Below are positions 1 through 8,283 of a DNA stretch of 64,000 bases, in pieces. Under the pieces are notes generated by a model. The model saw only the letters and a list, made by a program, of their open reading frames with translations. It did not search any database and was not told the DNA's origin. The position numbers and the translations under genes were made by a program. This stretch comes from Streptomyces sp. CB01580. Its GTDB lineage: Bacteria; Actinomycetota; Actinomycetes; Streptomycetales; Streptomycetaceae. Each line of letters begins with the position of its first letter. The stretch's first letter is position 1. Location of the stretch: NCBI RefSeq assembly GCF_001905795.1, contig NZ_LIXJ01000022.1, forward strand, positions 1 through 64,000, written 5' to 3'.

Positions 1-14
1 CTAACAAAGCCCTA

Positions 15-182
15 CTAGTGCCGTGACCGGCAAGGTTCACCGGCTCGCGACGCCCGGCACGGCACCTCGCCGCGTTGTCGCATCACCCGAGTACGTCCGG
101 TACGAGGGCGATCCTCCGCCTTGCGATGCACCGCACCGGACGCCGCGAGCTTCCCGGCAAACCTTCCCGGTCACAGCACTAG
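15..182 (+). mobile_element. 168-bp MITE-like element, left copy
   Basis: This 168-bp segment begins CTAGTGCCGTG and ends CACAGCACTAG, so its 11-bp ends are inverted repeats with one mismatch. A second copy of identical length lies at 26882-27049 in the opposite orientation, and most internal positions agree by eye. It has no credible coding capacity for a transposase, which fits a non-autonomous miniature element. Its inner end lies 9 bp before the adenosyltransferase start codon, so it probably supplies the leader, and perhaps the promoter, of that gene. Confidence 0.8.
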
Positions 183-191
183 GCTGGCCGT

Positions 192-764
192 ATGGTCAAT
201 CTGACACGTATCTACACCCGTACCGGCGACCAGGGCACCACCAACCTCGGTGACATGTCCCGGACCGCCAAGACCGATCTCCGGATCGCCGCGTACGCCG
301 ACACGAACGAGGCCAACGCCGTCATCGGCACGGCCGTCGCGCTCGGCGAGCTGTCCGAGGACGTCGTGAAGGTCCTCGCCCGCGTGCAGAACGACCTGTT
401 CGACGTGGGCGCGGACCTGTCGACCCCGGTCGTCGAGAACCCGAAGTACCCGCCGCTGAGGGTGGAGCAGAGCTACGTCGACAAGCTGGAGGCGGACTGC
501 GACCGCTTCCTGGAACCGCTGGAGAAGCTGCGCAGCTTCATCCTGCCCGGCGGTACGCCGGGGGCGGCGCTCCTGCATCAGGCGTGCACAGTGGTGCGGC
601 GCGCGGAGCGGTCCACCTGGGCGGCGCTGGAGGTGCACGGCGAGACGATGAACGCGCTGACGGCGACGTATCTCAACCGGCTCTCGGACCTGCTGTTCAT
701 CCTCGCGCGGACGGCGAACAAGGAGGTCGGCGACGTGCTGTGGGTGCCGGGCGGGGAGCGGTAG
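192..764 (+). CDS. PduO-type cob(I)alamin adenosyltransferase
   Basis: This 190-residue protein matches the PduO-type ATP:cob(I)alamin adenosyltransferase family in length and motifs. The family transfers the adenosyl group of ATP to the cobalt of cob(I)alamin to make the B12 coenzyme. The N-terminal TRTGDQGTT stretch is the family ATP-binding loop, and the RRAERSTW segment in the second half is the conserved helix at the active site. The rest is a predicted helical bundle. The ATG at 192 follows the repeat element closely, and the only upstream purine-rich stretch is weak (AGGCTGG), so initiation may depend on the element leader. No other B12 gene is adjacent. Confidence 0.92.
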   Translation: MVNLTRIYTRTGDQGTTNLGDMSRTAKTDLRIAAYADTNEANAVIGTAVALGELSEDVVKVLARVQNDLFDVGADLSTPVVENPKYPPLRVEQSYVDKLEADCDRFLEPLEKLRSFILPGGTPGAALLHQACTVVRRAERSTWAALEVHGETMNALTATYLNRLSDLLFILARTANKEVGDVLWVPGGER

Positions 765-875
765 CCGCTCCGCCGCGCGGCTGCCCGACTGCGGTGCGGT
801 GGCCGGCGCCCTGCGTGGTCCGGTCATGGGTCCTTGCGCGCCGTACGGGCACGGTCGTCGCGCCCGTACGCCGGT

Positions 876-1457
876 TCACTGCTTCTCGGCCGGCTCGCGC
901 TCCGCCGCCGGTCCCCGTGTCCCGGCCGGCTCCCGCTTCGGGAAGAGCGTGTAGCTCCCCGCGATGACGACGTTGATCCCGATCACGAACAGCATCTTCT
1001 GCTGCCACTGCTGGAGCGTCGACGCGTCGCCGTCCCCGCCCACGTACCAGATCGCCGCCTGGAGCAGCGCCAGCGCCGTCACCGCGGCGACCGTCCAGCG
1101 CGCGGCGACCTTCCACTCGTGCACCGCGCGCGCCATGCCGTACTTCGGCGGCTTGACCGGCGGCGGGCCGCCCGCGAAACGGTGGGCGACCCGGGCGTCC
1201 ACCCAGCGGATCGTGGAGTGCCCGAGGCCCACGGTGAAGCCGATGTAGACGGCGGCCAGGCCGTGCCTCATGTCCGGCTCGGCCCCGTTCTTCAGGTCGA
1301 TCGCCGTCACCACCAGCAGCACGACCTCCAGCAGCGGCTCGCACAGCAGCACGGCCGCTCCCAGGCGCGGCTTCTTCGCCAGATAGCGCAGCGCCAGCCC
1401 CGCGGCCAGCAGCACCCAGAAGCCGACCTCGCAGAGCACGATCAACGTGACGATCAC
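876..1457 (-). CDS. Integral membrane protein of unknown function
   Basis: The predicted protein has 193 residues and starts at a GTG preceded by GGAG with six-base spacing, which fits much better than upstream in-frame starts that would overlap the divergent kinase gene. Hydrophobic segments suggest about four transmembrane helices: one at the N-terminus (starting VIVTLIVL), one near residues 35-55, one in the middle near the VYIGFTVGLG stretch, and one or two in the C-terminal half. A charged tail rich in Pro and Glu follows. I do not recognise the family. It is divergent from the chiS gene with 88 bp between the start codons. Confidence 0.75.
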   Translation of the reverse strand: MIVTLIVLCEVGFWVLLAAGLALRYLAKKPRLGAAVLLCEPLLEVVLLVVTAIDLKNGAEPDMRHGLAAVYIGFTVGLGHSTIRWVDARVAHRFAGGPPPVKPPKYGMARAVHEWKVAARWTVAAVTALALLQAAIWYVGGDGDASTLQQWQQKMLFVIGINVVIAGSYTLFPKREPAGTRGPAAEREPAEKQ

Positions 1458-1545
1458 GCCCGTCTCCTTCCCGTTGCCCCCCAGCATCCCGTCCGCGCCG
1501 CCCGGACACGTCGTCGCCGGTGACGAACCTCGACTGCATCCTTCG

Positions 1546-2805
1546 ATGTACGCGCACATCGCCCGCGGCACCGAGGCCTCCACCCGGGCGGCCGTGTTGG
1601 ATGGGAGGGTGTTCTCCTTCCTCCGTCCGCACCGCCACGACGTACTCATCGCGGTCATCGGCCTCCTCAGCGGCCTGCTGCTGTGGGCACTGGGGCTGCA
1701 CACGCAGGGCAGCCGTCCCTTCTCCGCCCCCTGGGTCTCCCTGCTGCCGCTCGCCGTCGTCTCGGTGTTCGCACTCGTCCGCAGAACGGCTCCGCAGGTG
1801 GGGCTGATCTTCGGCACGCTCGCGGTGGTCGCGGACCAGTTCACGGTCGGGAACATGGTGACCGTCGTGCTGTTCACCGACCTGATGTACGCGGCGGTGC
1901 TGTACGGGACACCGGCCGCCGCCCGCCGCATCCCGGTGACCACGTTCCTGATCACGGTCGCGGTCACGATCGGTTTCCTGGCGTGGTTCCGCAATCCGCA
2001 GGCCCTGCTCGTCGGGATCCTCACCGGTGTGGTCTCGTTCGCTCCCGCGATCACCGGCGTCAGCGTCCGCAACCACCGCGACGCCGCCGAGGCGGCCCGG
2101 CTGCGGGCCGAACAGACCGCACTGCTCGCCGAGATGGACCGCACCCAGGCGGTGACCGCGGAACGCTCCCGGATGGCGCGGGAGTTGCACGACCTGGTGG
2201 CCAACCATCTCTCCGCGATCGCGATCCACTCCACCGCCGCCCTCTCCATCGACGACCCGGCCACCTCGCGCGAGGTGCTGGGGGTGATCCGCGAGAACAG
2301 CGTCGAGGGGCTCGCCGAGATGCGCCGGCTGATCGGGCTGCTGCGCACCGGTGACGCGGACGCCGAGCCGAGCGCCTCGCCGACCCTGGACACGCTGGAC
2401 GCACTGATCGAACAGGCCGGTACGAACGCCGGGACAACTGGGCTGACCTGTACTTTCGAGGACGCGCGCGAGGAGCGTGGTCCGGTGCCCGCGCCCGTCG
2501 AACTGACCTCCTACCGAATAGTCCAGGAGTCCCTGACGAACGCGCTCAAGCACGCCGCGCCCGGCCCGGTCGCGGTGCGGCTCGGACGCGCCGGGCCCTC
2601 GCTCACGGTGGAGGTCAGCAGTGTGTTCGGGGACCGTTCCGGGCCGCGCGCGCCGGGATCGGGGGCCGGTCTCGTGGGCATGCGGGAACGGGTGGCGCTG
2701 CTGGGCGGAACGATCGAGGCGGGGCCGGTGGACGACGGCTCCGGAACGAGGATCTGGCGGGTGCGGGCCGAACTGCCCGTGGACGAAGGGAATGTGGGGG
2801 AATGA
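1546..2805 (+). CDS. chiS: Sensor histidine kinase of the chitinase locus, ChiS-like
   Basis: This is a NarL/DesK-type sensor kinase of about 419 residues. Five or six hydrophobic segments occupy the N-terminal third. A HisKA_3 dimerisation helix follows, with the phospho-acceptor His215 in the ARELHDLVANHLS motif, and a C-terminal HATPase domain ends in a GLVGMRERV box. The gene overlaps the next one by four bases (ATGA), so the pair is translationally coupled. Because it lies directly upstream of a ChiC-type chitinase it is most likely ChiS, which with ChiR controls chitinase in S. coelicolor; that assignment rests on context. The ATG at 1546 lacks a strong Shine-Dalgarno sequence, so the start is uncertain, and an in-frame ATG exists at 1447. 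Confidence 0.85.
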   Translation: MYAHIARGTEASTRAAVLDGRVFSFLRPHRHDVLIAVIGLLSGLLLWALGLHTQGSRPFSAPWVSLLPLAVVSVFALVRRTAPQVGLIFGTLAVVADQFTVGNMVTVVLFTDLMYAAVLYGTPAAARRIPVTTFLITVAVTIGFLAWFRNPQALLVGILTGVVSFAPAITGVSVRNHRDAAEAARLRAEQTALLAEMDRTQAVTAERSRMARELHDLVANHLSAIAIHSTAALSIDDPATSREVLGVIRENSVEGLAEMRRLIGLLRTGDADAEPSASPTLDTLDALIEQAGTNAGTTGLTCTFEDAREERGPVPAPVELTSYRIVQESLTNALKHAAPGPVAVRLGRAGPSLTVEVSSVFGDRSGPRAPGSGAGLVGMRERVALLGGTIEAGPVDDGSGTRIWRVRAELPVDEGNVGE

Positions 2806-3452
2806 CGATCCGGGTCCTGGTCGCCGAGGACCAGTCGGCCGTCCGTGCGGGGCTGGTGCTCATCCTGCGCAGCGCGCCGGACATCGAGGTGGTCGGCGAG
2901 GCGGCGGACGGCGAGGCGGCGGTACGGCTGACCCGCGAACTCCGGCCGGACGTGGTGCTGATGGATGTCCAGATGCCGCGTCTGGACGGGGTTTCGGCGA
3001 CGCGTCAGGTGACCGGCGAAGGGCTGGCGGACGTGCTGGTACTGACGACGTTCGACCTCGACGAGTACGTCTTCGGCGCACTGCGGGCGGGGGCGGCGGG
3101 CTTCCTGCTGAAGAACGCCGAGGCCCGCGATCTGCTGGAAGCGGTGCGCACGGTGGCACGCGGCGAGGGGTTGATCGCTCCGGCGGTGACCCGTCGGCTG
3201 ATCGCGGAGTTCGCCGGTACGCGGCCCGCGCGGACGGCCCACGCGCCCGATCCGAAGGTGCTCGACGCGCTGACCAGGCGGGAGCGGGAGGTGCTCGGCT
3301 GCCTCGGCGAGGGACTGTCGAACGCGGAGATCGCGGTCCGGCTCTCGATGGCCGAGGCGACCGTGAAGACGCACGTCAGCAGGGTACTGGGCAAGCTCAA
3401 TCTGCGCAGCCGGCTCCAGGCGTCGGTGCTGGCACAGGAGTTGGGCATGTGA
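2802..3452 (+). CDS. chiR: LuxR/NarL-family response regulator, ChiR-like
   Basis: This 216-residue response regulator has an N-terminal receiver domain with the acidic pair at residues 10-11 and the phosphorylation site Asp55 in the VVLMDVQMP motif. The switch Thr lies in LVLTTFD and the conserved Lys in GFLLKNA. The C-terminal helix-turn-helix has the LTRREREVL and ATVKTHVSRVLGKL signatures. Its start overlaps the kinase stop. It sits just upstream of the chitinase promoter repeats, which fits direct activation of chiC. Naming it ChiR is by synteny. Confidence 0.9.
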   Translation: MTIRVLVAEDQSAVRAGLVLILRSAPDIEVVGEAADGEAAVRLTRELRPDVVLMDVQMPRLDGVSATRQVTGEGLADVLVLTTFDLDEYVFGALRAGAAGFLLKNAEARDLLEAVRTVARGEGLIAPAVTRRLIAEFAGTRPARTAHAPDPKVLDALTRREREVLGCLGEGLSNAEIAVRLSMAEATVKTHVSRVLGKLNLRSRLQASVLAQELGM

Positions 3453-3470
3453 GGCCGGAAGAACGATCTT

Positions 3471-3503
3471 TGGTCTGGACCTCTTGACGATTGGTCCAGA
3501 CCT
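3471..3503 (+). promoter_or_regulatory. Paired 12-bp chitinase operator (DasR-type direct repeats)
   Basis: Two near-identical 12-mers, TGGTCTGGACCT (3471-3482) and TGGTCCAGACCT (3492-3503), are spaced 21 bp start to start. Each resembles the DasR-responsive element core TGGTCTAGACCA. Such direct repeats control chitin induction and glucose repression of Streptomyces chitinase genes. The first copy lies just before the -35 box and the second falls in the -35/-10 spacer, so bound repressor would block RNA polymerase. Confidence 0.9.
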
Positions 3504-3512
3504 TCCTAATCT
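3484..3512 (+). promoter_or_regulatory. chiC promoter (-35 TTGACG, -10 TAATCT)
   Basis: TTGACG (3484-3489) and TAATCT (3507-3512) are separated by 17 bp, a good vegetative sigma-type promoter. It drives the chitinase gene that starts at 3626, giving a leader of roughly 105 nt, and it is embedded in the paired operator repeats. Confidence 0.8.
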
Positions 3513-3625
3513 CGCCGCACAACACACTGCGGTGAGTGCGCCATGACAAGGCGCACTCTGGGCGGCGCAGGGTTTGCAGTCCACGGACCACCCCCGATTG
3601 TCCGGACCTCACCCGAGGAGCACCG

Positions 3626-5500
3626 TTGAGCACTGAAACCCCCCTACGCCGGACCCGATTCAGATTCGGGACCGGGAGAGCCACCAGATCCAGAGCGGTC
3701 GCGGGCGTCACCGCGCTGCTCCTTCCGCTCGCCGCCATGGTGGGCCTGGCCTCCCCCGCCGAGGCCGCCGACTCGGCGACCGCCACGTACCTCAAGAAGT
3801 CCGACTGGGGCGGCGGCTTCGAGGGCCAGTGGACGGTGAAGAACACCAGCACCACCGCCCTGTCCTCCTGGACCATCGAGTGGGACTTCCCCTCGGGCAC
3901 CTCGGTCGGCTCCGCCTGGGACGCCACCGTCACCGGGTCCAACAACCACTGGACCGCCAAGAACCTCGGCTGGAACGGCACCATCGCTCCCGGTGCCAGC
4001 GTCTCCTTCGGCTTCAACGGCACCGGCTCCGGCGCCCCCGCCGGCTGCAAGCTGAACGGCAACCCCTGCGACGGCGGCAGCGTCCCCGGCGACAACGCCC
4101 CCTCCGCTCCTGGCACCCCCACCGCGAGCAACATCACCGACACCTCGGTCAAGCTGAGCTGGTCCGCCGCGACCGACGACAAGGGCATCAAGAACTACGA
4201 CGTGCTGCGCGACGGCGCGGTCGTCGCCACGGTCACCGGCACCACCCACACCGACACCGGCCTGACCGCGGGCTCCGACTACTCGTACACCGTGCGGGCC
4301 CGTGACACCGCCGACCAGACCGGCCCGGTCAGCGGCTCGGTCAAGGTCCGCACCACCGGCGGTGGCGGCGAGACCCCCGGCCCCGGTGGCAAGATCAACC
4401 TCGGCTACTTCACCGAGTGGGGCGTCTACGGGCGGAACTACCACGTCAAGAACCTCGACACCTCCGGCTCCGCCGCGAAGATCACGCACATCAACTACGC
4501 CTTCGGCAACGTGACCGGCGGCAAGTGCGCGATCGGTGACTCGTACGCCGACTACGAGAAGGCGTACACCGCCGACCAGTCGGTCGACGGCGTCGCGGAC
4601 ACCTGGGACCAGCCGCTGCGCGGCAGCTTCAACCAGCTGCGCAAGCTCAAGGCGAAGTACCCCCACATCAAGGTGCTGTGGTCGTTCGGCGGCTGGACCT
4701 GGTCCGGCGGCTTCGGTGACGCCGCGAAGAACCCGGCCGCGTTCGCCGAGTCCTGCTACAACCTGGTCGAGGACCCGCGCTGGGCCGATGTCTTCGACGG
4801 CATCGACGTGGACTGGGAGTACCCCAACGCCTGTGGCCTGACCTGCGACACCAGCGGCCCGAACGCGCTGAAGGCCATCACCTCCGCGCTCCGTGCCAAG
4901 TTCGGCAGCAAGAACCTGGTGACGGCCGCCATCACCGCCGACGCCTCCGCCGGCGGCAAGATCGACGCCACCGACTACGCGGGCGCCGCTCAGTCCCTGG
5001 ACTGGTACAACGTGATGACGTACGACTTCTTCGGCGCCTGGGACGCGAAGGGCCCGACCGCCCCGCACTCCCCGCTGACCTCGTACGACGGCATCCCGAA
5101 GGCCGGCTTCACCTCCGCCGAGGCCATCGCCAAGCTGAAGGCCCAGGGAGTCCCCGCCTCCAAGCTGCTGCTCGGCATCGGCTTCTACGGCCGCGGCTGG
5201 ACCGGCGTCACCCAGGACGCGCCCGGCGGCACCGCCACCGGCGCCGCCCCCGGCACCTACGAGACCGGCATCGAGGACTACAAGGTCCTCAAGAACAGCT
5301 GCCCGGCGACCGGCACGGTGGCCGGCACGGCGTACGCCCACTGCGGCAACAACTGGTGGAGCTACGACACCCCGGCCACCATCGCGTCCAAGATGACGTG
5401 GGCGAAGGGCCAGGGCCTGGGAGGCGCGTTCTTCTGGGAGTTCAGCGGTGACACGACCAACGGTGAGCTGGTCGGTGCGATCAGCAACGGCCTGAAGTAA
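3626..5500 (+). CDS. chiC: Secreted family 18 chitinase with CBM2 and FnIII domains
   Basis: The protein has 624 residues from a TTG start with a GAGGAG ribosome site eight to nine bases upstream; earlier in-frame ATGs run back over the promoter. A signal peptide ends near AEA-ADS. It is followed by a family 2 carbohydrate-binding module (roughly residues 48-155, Trp-rich), a fibronectin type III domain (roughly 160-250) and a GH18 catalytic barrel (roughly 260-624). The catalytic DGIDVDWEYP motif places the general acid at Glu398. The enzyme is exported and hydrolyses chitin. The domain order matches ChiC of S. coelicolor, next to ChiS/ChiR. Its expression should respond to chitin breakdown products through the operator pair at 3471-3503. 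Confidence 0.95.
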   Translation: MSTETPLRRTRFRFGTGRATRSRAVAGVTALLLPLAAMVGLASPAEAADSATATYLKKSDWGGGFEGQWTVKNTSTTALSSWTIEWDFPSGTSVGSAWDATVTGSNNHWTAKNLGWNGTIAPGASVSFGFNGTGSGAPAGCKLNGNPCDGGSVPGDNAPSAPGTPTASNITDTSVKLSWSAATDDKGIKNYDVLRDGAVVATVTGTTHTDTGLTAGSDYSYTVRARDTADQTGPVSGSVKVRTTGGGGETPGPGGKINLGYFTEWGVYGRNYHVKNLDTSGSAAKITHINYAFGNVTGGKCAIGDSYADYEKAYTADQSVDGVADTWDQPLRGSFNQLRKLKAKYPHIKVLWSFGGWTWSGGFGDAAKNPAAFAESCYNLVEDPRWADVFDGIDVDWEYPNACGLTCDTSGPNALKAITSALRAKFGSKNLVTAAITADASAGGKIDATDYAGAAQSLDWYNVMTYDFFGAWDAKGPTAPHSPLTSYDGIPKAGFTSAEAIAKLKAQGVPASKLLLGIGFYGRGWTGVTQDAPGGTATGAAPGTYETGIEDYKVLKNSCPATGTVAGTAYAHCGNNWWSYDTPATIASKMTWAKGQGLGGAFFWEFSGDTTNGELVGAISNGLK

Positions 5501-5546
5501 CCCGTCGCGGGGCACCGACCGGGTGCCGCGCACACTCCGGAAAGCC

Positions 5547-5581
5547 ACCGGGGAGACAGGTCCGCCCCCTGTCTCCCCGGT
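5547..5581 (+). terminator. Terminator hairpin after chiC
   Basis: A perfect 14-bp inverted repeat, ACCGGGGAGACAGG and CCTGTCTCCCCGGT, encloses a seven-base loop 46 bases after the chitinase stop. No T-run follows, as is usual in streptomycetes. Confidence 0.85.
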
Positions 5582-5716
5582 TCTCGCGTCTTGGCCGCCG
5601 GATTCCCTGCCGACACGGGACGTCCCGGCCGATACGGTCCGGCCCGCACGGGCCGGACCGGGTCCGGCCGGACCCGCCCACACCGGCCGCGCGCACCGCG
5701 TACCGGTCGCATGTGA

Positions 5717-5747
5717 AGGGGCGCCCCCTGCGAGAGGGGGCGCCCCT
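5717..5747. terminator. Bidirectional hairpin between chiC and DUF2550
   Basis: AGGGGCGCCCCCT and AGGGGGCGCCCCT pair over 13 bases around a five-base loop. The hairpin lies 21 bases past the stop of the minus-strand DUF2550 gene and also downstream of chiC, so it can serve both convergent transcripts. Confidence 0.8.
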
Positions 5748-5768
5748 ACACGTCCGACAGATCCGAAG

Positions 5769-6215
5769 CTATGCCACGTTGACCCGCTGGCCGGGCGGAG
5801 CCGCCTCCAGCCAGGCGAGAAACCCGGTCAGCGCGTCCTCGCTCATGGCCAGCTCCAGGCGGGTCCCACGATGGAGACAGCCGAGCACCACGGCATCGGA
5901 CAGGAGCGCCAGCTCCTCCTCGCCCTCGGGCATCCGGCGGGCGATCACCTCGATCGCGGAACGCTCCAGGATCCGGCGCGGACGGGGCGCGTACGAGAAG
6001 ACCCGGAACCAGTCGACCTGGTCACCGCTGTACCGGGCGACCCCGTACACCCAGCCCTTGCCCGAGAGATCGGGCTCCTCCGGCACGTTCCACCGCAGGC
6101 TGCAGTCGAAGGTCCCGCCGGAGCGCTGGATCAGCCTCCGGCGCAGACCGAAGACGAAGAGTCCCAACAGGACCAGGGCGACGACCACTCCGCCCACCCA
6201 CAACGCGAGGAACAT
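5769..6215 (-). CDS. DUF2550 membrane-anchored protein
   Basis: The protein has 148 residues. A single N-terminal transmembrane helix (starting MFLALWVGG) is followed by a basic junction (GLRRRLIQR) and a soluble domain of about 115 residues. This architecture fits DUF2550, an actinobacterial family usually found just downstream of atpC. The ATG at 6215 is chosen because AGGAGG lies nine bases upstream; a GTG six bases earlier would be only three bases from it. The function is unknown. A terminator separates it from the atp operon, so it is probably transcribed on its own. Confidence 0.85.
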   Translation of the reverse strand: MFLALWVGGVVVALVLLGLFVFGLRRRLIQRSGGTFDCSLRWNVPEEPDLSGKGWVYGVARYSGDQVDWFRVFSYAPRPRRILERSAIEVIARRMPEGEEELALLSDAVVLGCLHRGTRLELAMSEDALTGFLAWLEAAPPGQRVNVA

Positions 6216-6279
6216 CTCCACCGACCTCCTCGCGTCGTCGAGTAACGGATACACCAGAATTTCACGGGCATCTGCATCG

Positions 6280-6331
6280 CCTCAGCCGCGGCACGGTCCG
6301 GAGGGGTCTCCAGGCCGTGCCGCGGCTGAGG
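6280..6331 (-). terminator. atp operon terminator
   Basis: A perfect 17-bp inverted repeat (arms 6280-6296 and 6315-6331, CCTCAGCCGCGGCACGG and its complement) starts 24 bases after the atpC stop on the minus strand. It is the likely end of the ATP synthase transcript. Confidence 0.85.
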
Positions 6332-6355
6332 GTAAAGCTACGTCGTCGCGGTGCG

Positions 6356-6730
6356 CTAGCGCACCGCCACCGCGCGCAGTCGCACTTCGGCGCGCCGCTC
6401 GGCAGCGGCGTCCGTCGCCTCCTTCGCGCGCTCCAGCGCACGCTCGGCGCGCTGGACATCGATCTCGTCCGCCAGCTCCGCGATCTCCGCGAGCAGCGAC
6501 AGCTTGTCATCCGCGAACGAGAGGAAACCGCCGTGCACCGCGGCGATCACGGTTCCGCCGTCGCTCGTGCGGATCGTCACCGGGCCCGATTCCAGCACAC
6601 CCAGAAGCGGCTGGTGACCGGGCATGACGCCGATGTCGCCGGACGTGGTGCGCGCGACGACCAGGGTGGCCTCGCCGGACCAGACACTGCGGTCCGCCGC
6701 GACCAGCTCGACGTGCAGCTCAGCAGCCAA
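6356..6730 (-). CDS. atpC: F1F0 ATP synthase epsilon subunit
   Basis: This 124-residue protein is the F1 epsilon subunit. It has the N-terminal beta-sandwich (GDIGVMPGHQPLLG is the family signature) and a C-terminal helical hairpin rich in Ala, Glu and Arg. It binds gamma, couples rotation and can inhibit ATP hydrolysis. The start is a TTG with GAGGAG six bases upstream. It is the last gene of the operon and is separated from atpD by a 110-bp gap holding two strong hairpins, unlike the overlapping or tightly spaced genes upstream. Confidence 0.96.
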   Translation of the reverse strand: MAAELHVELVAADRSVWSGEATLVVARTTSGDIGVMPGHQPLLGVLESGPVTIRTSDGGTVIAAVHGGFLSFADDKLSLLAEIAELADEIDVQRAERALERAKEATDAAAERRAEVRLRAVAVR

Positions 6731-6750
6731 GGGTGGCTCCTCGGGTCACC

Positions 6751-6826
6751 ACCCGGCCGCGCCGGCCGGGTGTTGGGTCAATTCTAAGGGGCGTGGTGAG
6801 GGGGACGGGACGTGCCCGTCCCCCTC
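6751..6826 (-). other. Two hairpins in the atpD-atpC gap
   Basis: On the minus-strand transcript, GAGGGGGACGGG pairs with CCCGTCCCCCTC (6798-6826, 12-bp perfect stem, five-base loop). Closer to atpC, ACCCGGCC pairs with GGCCGGGT (6751-6771). They lie between atpD and atpC and could attenuate, process or stabilise the operon mRNA. Confidence 0.6.
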
Positions 6827-6840
6827 GGTGAGCCGTAGGC

Positions 6841-8283
6841 TCAGGAAACGCCGAGCTCCTTGGCGTTGGCCTTGAGGTCCTCCAGGCCACCGCACATGAA
6901 GAACGCCTGCTCCGGGAAGTGGTCGTACTCGCCGTCGCAGATCGCGTTGAACGCGGCGATCGACTCGTCGAGCGGAACGTCCGAACCGTCCACGCCGGTG
7001 AACTGCTTGGCGACGTGGGTGTTCTGCGACAGGAAGCGCTCGACACGACGGGCACGGTGGACGACCAGCTTGTCCTCCTCGCCCAGCTCGTCGATACCGA
7101 GGATCGCGATGATGTCCTGGAGGTCCTTGTACTTCTGGAGGATCCCCTTGACGCGCATGGCGGCGTTGTAGTGGTCCTCGGCGATGTAACGCGGGTCCAG
7201 GATCCGGGACGTGGAGTCCAGCGGGTCCACGGCCGGGTAGATGCCCTTCTCGGAGATCGGACGGGAGAGAACCGTCGTCGCGTCGAGGTGGGCGAAGGTG
7301 GTGGCCGGGGCCGGGTCGGTCAGGTCGTCCGCAGGGACGTAGATCGCCTGCATCGAGGTGATCGAGTGACCACGCGTCGAGGTGATGCGCTCCTGCAGCA
7401 GACCCATCTCGTCGGCCAGGTTCGGCTGGTAACCCACCGCGGACGGCATACGGCCGAGCAGGGTGGACACCTCGGAGCCGGCCTGGGTGTACCGGAAGAT
7501 GTTGTCGATGAAGAAGAGCACGTCCTGCTTCTGCACATCGCGGAAGTACTCCGCCATGGTCAGACCGGCCAGCGCCACACGAAGACGGGTGCCCGGCGGC
7601 TCGTCCATCTGACCGAAGACGAGCGCCGTCTTGTCGATGACGCCGGAGTCGGTCATCTCCTCGATGAGGTCGTTGCCCTCACGGGTACGCTCACCGACGC
7701 CCGCGAACACCGACACACCATCGTGGTTGTTGGCGACGCGGTAGATCATCTCCTGGATCAGAACGGTCTTGCCGACACCGGCACCACCGAACAGACCGAT
7801 CTTTCCACCCTTGACGTACGGGGTGAGGAGGTCGATGACCTTGACACCGGTCTCGAACATCTCGGTCTTGGACTCGAGCTGGTCGAAGTTGGGCGCCTTG
7901 CGGTGGATCGCCCAGCGCTCGGACACCTCGGCCTCGGCCTCGGGCTTGTTCAGGATCTCACCGAGGGTGTTGAAGACCTTGCCCTTGGTGATGTCGCCGA
8001 CCGGGACGGTGATGCCGTCGCCGGTGTCCGTCACCGGGGCCTGGCGGACCAGGCCGTCGGTGGGCTGCATGGAGATGGCACGGACCATGCCGTCACCGAG
8101 GTGCTGCGCGACCTCGAGGGTCAGCGTCTTGAGCTTGCCCTCCTCGGCCGGGTCGGCGACCTGGACGGTCAGCGCGTTGTAGATGTCCGGCATCGCGTCG
8201 ACGGGGAACTCCACGTCGACGACCGGGCCGATGACCCGGGCGACGCGGCCCGTGGCAACGGCCGTCTCAACTGTCGTCGTCAT
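6841..8283 (-). CDS. atpD: F1F0 ATP synthase beta subunit
   Basis: This 480-residue protein is the catalytic F1 beta subunit. The Walker A loop is GGAGVGKTVLIQ, the GERTREGND segment carries the catalytic-site Glu, and the Walker B Asp lies in VLFFIDNIFRYTQ. The length is normal for the family. The ATG overlaps the atpG stop (TAATG), so translation is coupled. An N-terminal stretch (TTTVETAVATGRVARVIG) precedes the beta barrel. Confidence 0.98.
   Translation of the reverse strand: MTTTVETAVATGRVARVIGPVVDVEFPVDAMPDIYNALTVQVADPAEEGKLKTLTLEVAQHLGDGMVRAISMQPTDGLVRQAPVTDTGDGITVPVGDITKGKVFNTLGEILNKPEAEAEVSERWAIHRKAPNFDQLESKTEMFETGVKVIDLLTPYVKGGKIGLFGGAGVGKTVLIQEMIYRVANNHDGVSVFAGVGERTREGNDLIEEMTDSGVIDKTALVFGQMDEPPGTRLRVALAGLTMAEYFRDVQKQDVLFFIDNIFRYTQAGSEVSTLLGRMPSAVGYQPNLADEMGLLQERITSTRGHSITSMQAIYVPADDLTDPAPATTFAHLDATTVLSRPISEKGIYPAVDPLDSTSRILDPRYIAEDHYNAAMRVKGILQKYKDLQDIIAILGIDELGEEDKLVVHRARRVERFLSQNTHVAKQFTGVDGSDVPLDESIAAFNAICDGEYDHFPEQAFFMCGGLEDLKANAKELGVS

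Noticed and set aside
15..182. Small ORF reading through the left repeat element
   Set aside because: It spans the element end to end, lacks a ribosome site and codes for an arginine/proline-rich product unlike any protein.
697..2553. 618-codon minus-strand frame
   Set aside because: It is antisense to chiS over most of its length and overlaps the adenosyltransferase gene and the real minus-strand membrane protein in another frame.
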